From: Deltaproteobacteria bacterium
Lineage (GTDB): Bacteria > Myxococcota > Kuafuiibacteriia > Kuafuiibacteriales > Kuafuiibacteriaceae
DNA: 64,000 nucleotides
Direction: 5' to 3'
Assembly: GCA_016703535.1 (NCBI GenBank)
Contig: JADJBV010000001.1
Span: forward strand, 2,904,001 to 2,968,000
Notes under the pieces: model-generated
Databases searched by the model: none
What the model was told of the DNA's origin: nothing
Seen by the model: the letters and a program-made list of their open reading frames with translations, nothing else
Program-made: the position numbers and the translations under genes
In this document: piece by piece, positions 53,942-61,781 of the stretch
How the letters are laid out: every line of letters starts with the position of its first letter
Numbering within the stretch: the stretch's first letter is position 1

Positions 53942-54649
53942 GTGAGCAAAAAGGAGCAGCCGTTCTTCAACCCGTTTTCGGCCTTGAAGGGGAAAAAGGC
54001 CGAACTCGAGCGGGAGGCCGAGGCGAAGAAGCGCCCGCCGCCCAAGGTCGAGAAGCCCAAAAAAGAAGAGCCCCGCCCGTCCATCGACGCCGAGTTGATG
54101 ATGTTCCTGGAGGCCACTCGAGGTTCGCGGCCGGTCGGCAAGAAGGAGAACGTGCAGCGGCCCAAGCAGGAGCGCCCGGTGCGCGCCCGGGCCGATGACA
54201 GCGCCGACGCCGAGTCCGATGCCCAGATGGCCGACCTCTTGGACGACGGCAAGAGCTTCGATCGAGAGGAGCTTCCGGATCGCCTGGAGGCGACGATGCA
54301 CGGCCTGGATCGCCGGATCTTGTCGCGGCTGAAGCGCGGCGACTACCCGGTGGAGGCGCGCCTGGATCTGCACGGCCTGGTGCAGCAAAAGGCCAAGGAG
54401 CAGGTCGAACGTTTTTTGTCCCAGGCCCGGGACCAAAAGAAGCGCTGCGTGTTGATCATCCACGGCCGCGGTTTGAACTCCGAGGATCAGATCCCAGTGT
54501 TGAAGCGGGGCCTGATCGGTTGGCTCGAACACGGCAAGTCCCGGGCCCATATCTTGGCTTTCTGCTCGGCCCAGGCCCATGATGGAGGCACCGGGGCGGT
54601 GTACGTCCTCCTGCGGCGCCCGCCCCCCGGCCGTGGCCTCGATGACTGA
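53942..54649 (+). CDS. Smr-domain protein
   Basis: A 235-residue protein. The first ~100 residues are charged and disordered (KKAELEREAEAKKRPPPK). The C-terminal Smr domain has ARLDLHGLVQQKAKEQV and the IHGRG motif (VLIIHGRGLNSED), then LKRGLIGWLEHG. Stand-alone Smr proteins nick or cleave nucleic acids. GTG start, 6 bases after the PAP2 stop; its 3' end overlaps the DgkA-like gene by 8 bases. Confidence 0.88.
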   Translation: MSKKEQPFFNPFSALKGKKAELEREAEAKKRPPPKVEKPKKEEPRPSIDAELMMFLEATRGSRPVGKKENVQRPKQERPVRARADDSADAESDAQMADLLDDGKSFDREELPDRLEATMHGLDRRILSRLKRGDYPVEARLDLHGLVQQKAKEQVERFLSQARDQKKRCVLIIHGRGLNSEDQIPVLKRGLIGWLEHGKSRAHILAFCSAQAHDGGTGAVYVLLRRPPPGRGLDD

Positions 54650-55271
54650 TCCTGAGTTGCCCCTGCATCGTCAAAAACGCGCGAGCTTGTTCGCGTCTTT
54701 TGGCTTCGCGATCGACGGCGTGCTCCGGACCCTCTGCACCCAACGCAACATGCGGATCCACTGGCTGTCGGGCACGGCGGTGATGATGGTCGGCATGGCC
54801 CTCAACCTGGACATCGCCAGCCGCTCCGGCGTGATGTTCTGCGTCTTCGTGGTCATCTGCATGGAGGTGTTGAACACCGCACTCGAGGCCTTCGTGGATC
54901 TCCACGTAAAAGACTACGAACGAACCGCGATGGTCGCCAAAGACGCGGCGGCGGCGGCGGTGTTGGTCTTGGCCTTGGGGGCGGTGGTGGTCTTGGCCGA
55001 CGTCTTGTTCCACGCCTGGCGCATGGTGGAGTCGAGTGGCCCCGCGATCATCCGGACCTTGGTGTTGGGGCTACCGCTCCTGGGTTTGTTGGGGGCGGTG
55101 TTGTGGTTGCCCCGAAAGATCTGGCGGATCGCGCTGTTCACCGCCATCGAGATCGGCCTGTTGGCGGTGTTGGCCTGGTACTCCCGGGACGAGATCTTCT
55201 CCTTGGGCGCGTTGACCTTCGTGTGTACGGCGGCCTACGCCCGCAGTCAGGAGCCACGGCTGCTCGCCTGA
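54642..55271 (+). CDS. DgkA-type membrane diacylglycerol/undecaprenol kinase with extra helices
   Basis: A 209-residue protein. The N-terminal ~130 residues match DgkA: an amphipathic start (SFGFAIDGVLRTLCTQRNMRIH), MEVLNTALEAFVDL (the ExxNTAxE signature) and the AKDAAAAAV helix. About 80 further residues add three more membrane helices (RTLVLGLPLLGLLGAVLWLP and following), which ordinary DgkA (~120 residues) lacks. It phosphorylates diacylglycerol or undecaprenol. Follows a PAP2 protein and so may be part of a lipid-phosphate cycle. Confidence 0.82.
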   Translation: MTDPELPLHRQKRASLFASFGFAIDGVLRTLCTQRNMRIHWLSGTAVMMVGMALNLDIASRSGVMFCVFVVICMEVLNTALEAFVDLHVKDYERTAMVAKDAAAAAVLVLALGAVVVLADVLFHAWRMVESSGPAIIRTLVLGLPLLGLLGAVLWLPRKIWRIALFTAIEIGLLAVLAWYSRDEIFSLGALTFVCTAAYARSQEPRLLA

Positions 55272-56260
55272 TCGACGCGACGGCCGGCCAGGCCCAGGTA
55301 AGCGAGAAGGAGCGCCAGGTTGAGGGCCGCCAGGCCAAAACGCGGGCCCCGCCCGATCGGGAGTTGGCGGAACCAACCTTCGATCACCGCGGCGTAGAGG
55401 AACAACAACAACGCCAGGCCAACCAACCCCATCGCGGTGCGGCCGGCCTCGACCAAGGCGTCCCGGCGAGGACGGCCCTTCGGATCGAGCAACGCAAAAC
55501 CAAGCGAAAGGCCCGCCGCCGAACAGATCACCAAGGCCAAGATCTCGGGGACGCCGTGAGGCAAGACCCAGGCCCAAAAGTCGAGGTCCAAGCCGCTTCG
55601 GTCGTAGAGCCCCGCCATGCTGCCCAGGACCGCGCCGTTGAAGAGGCTCATCAAGATGGTCGGCAGGCCAAAGGCGATGCCGACGGCAAAGGCCATCATC
55701 CCCGCCCGCGTATTATTGGCGGCCAGGCCCGCGGCGAAGAGGGCCGAGATCCCGGTGCCACCCCCTTGGCCCGAGGTGATGTAGTAGCCCCGCACCTCGG
55801 GGGAGTTGATCAGGCCCTGCACCGTCTCGGCCGGCATCATCGCCGACAAGAGCGGATAGGCCAGCTCCACCCGCGCTTGCACGCCGAGGTAGGCCAAGAG
55901 GGCGCCGGCGGCGAAGAAGGCGAAGGCCAAGGCCTGGAGGCGAGCCGTGCGACGAAAGGCCTGGGCGAAGCCCCCCAGGAACAAGGCCCAGACCGGGTAG
56001 AGGCCCTGCCGCGGCGCGGGGTAGACGACGAAGTGGGCCCGCCGCACCAAAGACTCCAGGTAGTGGAGGCGCACCCGATCTTCGGGGCGGCGGCGCGCTT
56101 CGGCCAAGCGGGCGTTGGCGCGGCGGTAGAGGCCGGCCACCCGATCGACCTCTTGGTAGCTGAGGGGCCGCTGCTTCTCCAGCCGGGCCAACAAGGCCTC
56201 GAGCTCCGACCAGGCCTCGGCCTCGGCGACCCGCCGCCCGATCAGGTCCAAGGCCGCCAC
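55247..56260 (-). CDS. SpoIIM-family (DUF95) membrane protein
   Basis: A 337-residue protein with ~100 N-terminal soluble helical residues (SYQEVDRVAGLYRRANARLAEA) and about six membrane helices. Family landmarks are ALFAAGLAANNTRAGMMAFAVGIAFG, read as NNTRAGMMAFAVGI, and PHGVPEILALVICSAAGL. Outside sporulators these proteins appear next to RDD and MoxR/DUF58 genes; here the divergent neighbour is an RDD protein. Role unknown. Confidence 0.85.
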   Translation of the reverse strand: MAALDLIGRRVAEAEAWSELEALLARLEKQRPLSYQEVDRVAGLYRRANARLAEARRRPEDRVRLHYLESLVRRAHFVVYPAPRQGLYPVWALFLGGFAQAFRRTARLQALAFAFFAAGALLAYLGVQARVELAYPLLSAMMPAETVQGLINSPEVRGYYITSGQGGGTGISALFAAGLAANNTRAGMMAFAVGIAFGLPTILMSLFNGAVLGSMAGLYDRSGLDLDFWAWVLPHGVPEILALVICSAAGLSLGFALLDPKGRPRRDALVEAGRTAMGLVGLALLLFLYAAVIEGWFRQLPIGRGPRFGLAALNLALLLAYLGLAGRRVDQASSRGS

Positions 56261-56339
56261 GTCGGAGAGCCTAGAGCCTGGGCCGGCGCCCGGGAAGGGG
56301 TGGTGGGCCCAGGCGTGCGGTTGAGTTAACGTCCCGTTC

Positions 56340-57131
56340 GTGTCGGAGCAGGTCCGCTTCGAGACCCCCGAAGACGTGGCCTTGGCCTTCGATCTGGCCG
56401 GCCCGGCGAGCCGCTTGGCGGCGGCGTTTTTGGACTACCTGCTCCTCGGGTTGCTGTTTTTGGCCCTGGTGTTGGCCTTGGCCTCAGCGGGGGTGATCGC
56501 CTTGGGCTGGCGCGACGTCTTCGATGCCCAGGCCTGGTCTCAGCTGTCGAGCTTCACCATCGCCATGGTGTTGGGCTCGGGGTACGCGCTCCACACCTTC
56601 TATTTTGTGCTCCTCGAGTGGCGCTTTTCTGGGCAAACGCCGGGGAAAAAGGCGCTAGGGCTCCGGGTGGTGCGGGACGGCGGTTACAACCTCGGCTTCG
56701 GCCCGGCGTTTTTGCGCAACCTGCTGCGGCCCATCGACATGATGCCCGGCTTTTATGTCCTCGGCCTGTCGGCGGTGTTGTTGTCGACTCGAAGGAAACG
56801 GATCGGCGATCAGGTGGCCGGCACCTTGGTGGTCCGGCATGACCACGCCCCGGCGCCGACCCTACGCTTCGCCAGCGAAAGTTACGCCCGCCTGGAGCGG
56901 CCGATGTTCAACTTCGATCGGCGGGTGTTGTTGGCCTTGCCCAAAGAGACCTTGGGCCTCCTGGACGGCTACTTCGATCGGGCCGAGGCCCTGGATCCGG
57001 GGCGGCGGGCGGCCCTGGCCAAAGGTGTGGCCGGCCCCTTGGGTAAAAAGGTCGGCGCCGAGATCGAGGGCCAAGAGGAGGCCTTCTTGAAGGAGCTCTA
57101 CCTCGCCTTGCGCGGCCTCTTGGGGGCGTGA
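56340..57131 (+). CDS. RDD-family membrane protein
   Basis: A 263-residue protein. The RDD domain spans ~15-165: AGPASRLAAAFLDYLLLG, with the Arg-Asp pair (R26, D32), then FSGQTPGKKALGLRVV, and PIDMMPGFYVLGLSA. The C-terminal ~100 residues are soluble and helical. GTG start. It diverges from the SpoIIM-like gene, the usual pairing of these families. Function undetermined. Confidence 0.87.
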   Translation: MSEQVRFETPEDVALAFDLAGPASRLAAAFLDYLLLGLLFLALVLALASAGVIALGWRDVFDAQAWSQLSSFTIAMVLGSGYALHTFYFVLLEWRFSGQTPGKKALGLRVVRDGGYNLGFGPAFLRNLLRPIDMMPGFYVLGLSAVLLSTRRKRIGDQVAGTLVVRHDHAPAPTLRFASESYARLERPMFNFDRRVLLALPKETLGLLDGYFDRAEALDPGRRAALAKGVAGPLGKKVGAEIEGQEEAFLKELYLALRGLLGA

Positions 57132-57145
57132 CACGGAGGTCCTCG

Positions 57146-58906
57146 CTAGACGAGGAGCGCGAAGATCGCCAGGAGGGCGCCGAGGATCACGCCGACCGCG
57201 GCCACCCCTTTGGCGACCAGGATCAAGGCCGCCGCCAAGGCCGCGCCGAAGATCGCCACCGCAAGACGACGAAAGAGGCGGAGCTGGATCGTTCGCAAGC
57301 CAACTTGCACATTGGGCAAGGCCCCCACCGCGGGCCGGAAGATCCGGGGTGCGGCCTCGAGCTTGAGCAAAGGTTCGGCGCTGAGCTCCACCACCCGCAG
57401 ACGCAGGCCGGCGCTGGGGGCCGGGCCCTGTTCGGACAACAAGGCCGCGTCTCGAGGGCCACAGGGCGGGCCGTCGCATTGAAGTTCGGCCTTGGTGGCC
57501 AAGGCCTGACGCAGGTGATCGGGCAGGCCGCCGAGCAGGCGGGCGCTCAAGCCCCGGGCGGCCCGGACCACGTCGGGATCGAGCTCGAAGTTGAGGCCCA
57601 AGGCCCCGACCAAACCTTGATCGGCCCGGCCGATCAACCACACCAGCTGGCTCCGTTCGGCCAAAAAATCCAGGGTGCCACGGAGCGGTCCGTCCGGGGC
57701 CTTGCCCTCTTCCGAAAACACCGCGGAGGCGACGCCCAGATACCAGCGGCGGCCGTTGATGGTGCCGTGGCGGACGCCCCCCTTCTCCTTGAGGGCCGCC
57801 GCCGAAAGGGCCTCGAGGCGACGCTTCTCCAGGGAACGTTTGAGGACCTGCCGCTCCGGACCATCAACCTCACTCAAGAGCGCGTGGGCCACGGCCAACA
57901 AAGTTTCGCCAGGGATGTCGGCCCACTCGACGGTTTCGGCGCCGCCGCCGCCGACCAAAAGTTGGGGCTCCAGTTGCCAACGCCGGATCCGGGCCAGCTG
58001 AGCCAGGTCTTTTTTCCGGGTCACCACCAGCCCTTGAGCGTAGACCTCTCGACGAGCCTCGAGCCGGGTCAACAACACCGAGAGGCCCGCCCAAAAGGGG
58101 CCGATCCCCAGCAACAAGGCCGCCACACCTTCGAGGCGGGCCGGCCAACGAGCGCTGTGACCGATCCACCAAAAAGCAGCGCCCAAGGCCAACAACAAGG
58201 TGGGCCCGGCCCAAAGCAGGCGGCCCGGATGGAGCTCGAGGAGGGCCTGGTCCAGGGCGTCGGCGGCCCGAGCCTTGAGCTTCAGCAAACTTTCGATGGC
58301 CGGCCGTTCGGCCACCACCACCAGCTCGGGCATCGCCGAGAGGGTGCCGGCGTAGACCCGATCCCCTTCCCGCTTGGACACCGGCAGGCCCGAGCCCGAG
58401 ACCGCCGCTTCATCGATGAAACCTTGGCCCTTTTCGATGCGACCATCGACGGGGATCCGCTCACCGTCGCCCACCTCGATCCGATCGCCGGTCACGATCT
58501 CGGCGGCGGTGACGGTGCGGACCTTGCCGCCGCGGATCACCCGGACCTCCCCAGGCAACTCGGCCGAAGGATCAAAACGACGGGCCAACGCCAACTCGAG
58601 CAGGCCCAACTGCAGCCCGATCCCGCCGCTCAACTCGAGGGGCGGAGCAACCTGGCCGCCGACCAAAAGCGCCACGCCCAGGGCCACCACCAACACCAAT
58701 AAAAAGCCCAAAAACGGCTCGACCCGCGGCCAGCGGAACAGGATCGCCGACGCGCCGATCCCCAGCCCGATCCCCGCCGCCACGGGGGGCACCGGGCCGA
58801 AGATCCGGACCCGCACCAACAGGCCGAACAACAGCAGCCCCCCGCCCACGGCCATCAGCAGCCAGGCCACGCCGGGCCGGGCCCGAGCCAAAGGTGAGAG
58901 GGTCAC
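57146..58906 (-). CDS. P1B-type ATPase homologue lacking catalytic residues
   Basis: A 586-residue membrane protein with P-type ATPase layout. The actuator domain is clear (TGDRIEVGDGERIPVDGRIE, then GFIDEAAVSGSGLPVSKREGD), but the dephosphorylating TGE is SGS. The ion-site CPx is GPFWAG. The phosphorylation motif DKTGT is absent: after the expected helix the sequence reads LEPQLLVGGGG. An N-domain-like stretch (KEKGGVRHGTINGRRWYLG) remains; the hinge GDGxND does not. Two C-terminal helices complete the fold. It cannot work as an ion pump. Its start lies 7 bases after the QhpB-like stop, so it is the last gene of that operon. Confidence 0.78.
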   Translation of the reverse strand: MTLSPLARARPGVAWLLMAVGGGLLLFGLLVRVRIFGPVPPVAAGIGLGIGASAILFRWPRVEPFLGFLLVLVVALGVALLVGGQVAPPLELSGGIGLQLGLLELALARRFDPSAELPGEVRVIRGGKVRTVTAAEIVTGDRIEVGDGERIPVDGRIEKGQGFIDEAAVSGSGLPVSKREGDRVYAGTLSAMPELVVVAERPAIESLLKLKARAADALDQALLELHPGRLLWAGPTLLLALGAAFWWIGHSARWPARLEGVAALLLGIGPFWAGLSVLLTRLEARREVYAQGLVVTRKKDLAQLARIRRWQLEPQLLVGGGGAETVEWADIPGETLLAVAHALLSEVDGPERQVLKRSLEKRRLEALSAAALKEKGGVRHGTINGRRWYLGVASAVFSEEGKAPDGPLRGTLDFLAERSQLVWLIGRADQGLVGALGLNFELDPDVVRAARGLSARLLGGLPDHLRQALATKAELQCDGPPCGPRDAALLSEQGPAPSAGLRLRVVELSAEPLLKLEAAPRIFRPAVGALPNVQVGLRTIQLRLFRRLAVAIFGAALAAALILVAKGVAAVGVILGALLAIFALLV

Positions 58907-58913
58907 GTGGCGA

Positions 58914-59981
58914 TCAGCGGGCGGCCAGGGCTGAACGCGGCCGCACTTCCAACGCCCAAGGCGAGATGTCGTCGAGGTGGATCTTGCCGAGGGGCTTTTG
59001 GGTCAGGAGGTCGACCATCAACACCGCCCCACCGTCGCCGTCGACGGTCTGGGCCAGGTACAAGGTGCGGCCGTCGCTGCTGAGGGCGGCCCCGGTCGAG
59101 GGTGCCCCCGGCTCCAGCTTGGCCCGGACCTGGCCGCTCTTCAGGTCGACCAAGGCGATGGTGCCGCCGGAGTTGACCACCAAGGTCTGCCGATCCGGCG
59201 TGAGCGCCAAGCCCCGCAGGGTGATCAGGCCGTCGAGCTGAAAGACCCGGTGTTGGCGGGTGCTGAGATCGATCGCGACCACCCGGGCCGGTTCGGCCTC
59301 GATCGGCACGTAGGCCACGCCGTGTTTGACCATCGGAAAGTGGCGGATGCGGCTGGGCCCGGCGATCACCGCGCTCAGATCGTAAGGCTGGGCCTCCTTG
59401 AGCGACTTGCCGGGCGCGACCAGACCCACCTCACCGGCCTCGCTGACCACGATGCCCGAAAGTTCGTCGGTGGCTGGGCGGGCGTAGAGGATGCGCTGAC
59501 CGACCTCTTCACCGTGGAGGATCTGGGCGGTGGCCAGATCGACGGTCACCACCGAAAAGGGTGAGATCTCTCGGACGTCGTTGGCCCCGACCGTCACCTG
59601 GTGCTCGAGCACGAAGGCCCTAGTGCCCGAGTCGTCGAGTTCGACCCAACGGGCCGGGTGTTGGGTCGGTTGGCCGATCGGCTGCTGCCGGTCGGCGTCG
59701 ATGAGGTGCAGGCCGTTGCTGGCGGCCAACACCGCGACCTTGCCGTCGGGCGTAAAGACCAGGTTGCGCACCGCTCGGCCCAGATCGACCCTGGCGATCA
59801 CCCCCTGGCCTCGGGCGTCGACGATCCGAAGATGGGAGGAGGCGGCGTAGACCTGATCGCTGGGCACGACGACAGCCGTCAACCCAGCTTGCGATCCTGC
59901 GGTGGGCGGGGCGGCCTCGTCCTTGGCCTTACAAGCGAGGGCCAAAAGAGCGAGAAGCAACAGGGAGCTGGGGCGCTTCAT
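58914..59981 (-). CDS. Beta-propeller lipoprotein, QhpB-like (amine dehydrogenase beta-type)
   Basis: A 355-residue protein, start at MKRPSSLLLL with lipobox Cys17 (LLALAC). The mature part has YVTN-like blades (VFTPDGKVAVLAASNGLHLID, cut here to NLVFTPDGKVAVL; LRGLALTPDRQTLVVNSGG; AALSSDGRTLYLAQTVDG). Length and position, directly behind a QhpC-like peptide and a QhpD-like radical SAM enzyme, match the beta subunit of quinohemoprotein amine dehydrogenase. Being a lipoprotein it would be membrane-anchored, unlike the soluble periplasmic subunit known from Paracoccus and Pseudomonas. Confidence 0.78.
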   Translation of the reverse strand: MKRPSSLLLLALLALACKAKDEAAPPTAGSQAGLTAVVVPSDQVYAASSHLRIVDARGQGVIARVDLGRAVRNLVFTPDGKVAVLAASNGLHLIDADRQQPIGQPTQHPARWVELDDSGTRAFVLEHQVTVGANDVREISPFSVVTVDLATAQILHGEEVGQRILYARPATDELSGIVVSEAGEVGLVAPGKSLKEAQPYDLSAVIAGPSRIRHFPMVKHGVAYVPIEAEPARVVAIDLSTRQHRVFQLDGLITLRGLALTPDRQTLVVNSGGTIALVDLKSGQVRAKLEPGAPSTGAALSSDGRTLYLAQTVDGDGGAVLMVDLLTQKPLGKIHLDDISPWALEVRPRSALAAR

Positions 59982-59994
59982 CACGAGTGATTTC

Positions 59995-60285
59995 CTAGTC
60001 CGGAATGGTGCAGAGGTTCTGCCAGTCCCGAGAGATGTTGGAGCAGCTATCGAGCCAGTTCGGGTACGTGACCTGGTCCGGGACCTGGGCCGACCAATAA
60101 CAGGGGTGACAAAGCGGCAGGTCGGCCTGCCAGCCACCTTGGCAGGGATCGATGTTGCCGGTCTGGCCCACCTCCCAGCCCGGCAAGAACCCGGGACAAC
60201 AATCGCCGAAGGTGTAGATCCGCGCGTCCTCCACGGGGCGTGCGGTCAGGTTTTCGGCCTTCCGGTTGAGCGCTTTGAGTGCCAT
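59995..60285 (-). CDS. QhpC-like Cys-rich peptide substrate of the radical SAM maturase
   Basis: A 96-residue peptide with a 28-residue leader before the first cysteine and seven cysteines (29, 30, 48, 59, 62, 81, 92). The landmark sequences PGWEVGQ, CQGGWQADL and CYWSAQVPD correspond to the QHNDH gamma subunit, in which thioether bridges join Cys to Asp/Glu and Cys-Trp forms cysteine tryptophylquinone. Spacings Cys29-Glu38 (9) and Cys62-Asp70 (8) agree with the known bridges as I recall them. Cys48-Asp55 is one longer and Cys59-Trp64 one shorter. It starts just downstream of the maturase gene and lies 13 bases before the beta-propeller gene. Confidence 0.82.
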   Translation of the reverse strand: MALKALNRKAENLTARPVEDARIYTFGDCCPGFLPGWEVGQTGNIDPCQGGWQADLPLCHPCYWSAQVPDQVTYPNWLDSCSNISRDWQNLCTIPD

Positions 60286-60297
60286 CGATGTCCCTCG

Positions 60298-61770
60298 TTA
60301 TTGTCCCTGAGGCTGGTTGCAGGCGGACGTGGAGCGCCGCCCGCGGAGCTGGTCAAGGGCGTCGGGCGCCTCCTCGCCCAGCCGGGCATAGGTGTAGAGC
60401 CCGAGGCGGTACCACCCCCTCAGGAAGTCGCAGAAGTGATCGCCGATGGCCCAGGGCGCGGCCTTTTGGCCGGTGTGCAACCAAGCGATGTGATGGCAGC
60501 CGCCGCCGCACAAATAACGGGCCCAACAGGTCTGGCAGGGCTCCCGGGTGCGCGGGTGGAAGTTCTGCACCAGGTCGTAGCGGACCTGCTCGTCGACGCC
60601 GGTGTCCACGTGGCCGATCTTGAACTGAGCCTGTCCCACCAAACGATGACAGGCGTAGAGGTCACCTTTGTTGTCGGCGGCGACCAACTTGGTGCCGGCG
60701 CCACAAGGCACGGGCCGCGGATCACCGGCGGCGATCTGCTCGAGGACCGTGCGGATGTTGGAGAAGGGGTAGATGCGCCCCTTCTTGGCGTGTTCGACGA
60801 ACTCGTCGCAAAGCACCCGCATCCCCGCCAAGACCTTGGCCAAATCTTCACCGTCGAGATCGAAGCGATCGCTGCCGGTGGCCACCGGCGAGACGCCCAC
60901 GTCCTGAAAACCAGCGTCGACCAAGTGCCGCACGATCCGGGCGATGTCGGTGGAGCGCCGAGTCAAGGTGACCCGGGCGTGAGCCTTCAGGTTGGTGGCC
61001 CGGACCCGCTCCATGATCACGTCGTAGCTCTTGCGCCCGTCCTCCAGGGGACGGAGCCGATCGTTGACGTCGGGGGGGCCGTCGATGCTGACGGTGATGG
61101 TGAACTGCTCTTTGGCGAAGAACTCCACCAACTCCGGGGTCAACAAGGTCCCGTTGGTGGTCAAGCCGAAGGCCAAACGGCGGCCCTCTTTTTGGGCCCG
61201 CTCCTTGGCGTACGCGTGGGCCGCGTAGACCACCGGCAAGTTCATCAGCGGTTCGCCGCCGAAGAAGGTCAGGTGCACGCCGCTGTTCGGCCCCAGCTGA
61301 TCGAAGAACCGCTCCACGTGTTTTTGGGCCAGGTCCGGGGCCATGTAGCCCGGATCGGTGCCGTAACGCCCGTAGTCGGCGTAGCAATAACCGCAGCGCA
61401 TGTTGCAATCGTGAGACACGTGCAACACGAGTGAAGTTAGGGGCGTCACCGGCAGCGGCTCGAAGTCGGTCCGCAACCGAGGCGTGTCCTTGGGGACCAA
61501 CACCTCCAGCTGCATCAAGCCCCGCACCGTCGCTTGGGCTTCTTCGACCCCGAACTCGGGGGTCAGGGCCTCGACCAACACCTTGCGGTCGACGCGCTCC
61601 TGGCCGACGACCAGGTGGACCGCTCGCCAAGAGGGCTCGTCCAGTTCGGCGAAGGCGGCGTTCTCCACCACCATCAACAACTTCTTGCCGCCCTCTTCGA
61701 AGGGATAAATCCGGTTCACCCGCAAGACGTCTTGCGGGTTGGCCGGCATGGGGATCAGCTCAGCGACCAT
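60298..61770 (-). CDS. Radical SAM/SPASM peptide maturase, QhpD-like
   Basis: A 490-residue enzyme with an AGAGGAAC ribosome-binding site. The radical SAM cluster ligands are Cys122, Cys126 and Cys129 (DCNMRCGYCY), followed by FFGGEPLMNL and VSIDGPP. The SPASM region has CGAGTKLVAADNKGDLYACH and C-terminal CQTCWARYLCGGGCHH plus HFCDF for two auxiliary clusters. An N-terminal ~95-residue RRE-like part (ENAAFAELDEPSWRAV) should bind the peptide leader. Such enzymes form the Cys-Asp/Glu thioethers of QhpC in the cytoplasm. The adjacent QhpC-like gene is its evident substrate. Confidence 0.88.
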   Translation of the reverse strand: MVAELIPMPANPQDVLRVNRIYPFEEGGKKLLMVVENAAFAELDEPSWRAVHLVVGQERVDRKVLVEALTPEFGVEEAQATVRGLMQLEVLVPKDTPRLRTDFEPLPVTPLTSLVLHVSHDCNMRCGYCYADYGRYGTDPGYMAPDLAQKHVERFFDQLGPNSGVHLTFFGGEPLMNLPVVYAAHAYAKERAQKEGRRLAFGLTTNGTLLTPELVEFFAKEQFTITVSIDGPPDVNDRLRPLEDGRKSYDVIMERVRATNLKAHARVTLTRRSTDIARIVRHLVDAGFQDVGVSPVATGSDRFDLDGEDLAKVLAGMRVLCDEFVEHAKKGRIYPFSNIRTVLEQIAAGDPRPVPCGAGTKLVAADNKGDLYACHRLVGQAQFKIGHVDTGVDEQVRYDLVQNFHPRTREPCQTCWARYLCGGGCHHIAWLHTGQKAAPWAIGDHFCDFLRGWYRLGLYTYARLGEEAPDALDQLRGRRSTSACNQPQGQ

Positions 61771-61781
61771 GGTCGTTCCTC

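Noticed and set aside
52484..54580. A 698-codon leftward open frame across lat's upstream region and the PAP2 and Smr genes
   Set aside because: It is a composition shadow: low-complexity product, crosses an intergenic repeat and lies opposite two genes with recognisable domains.
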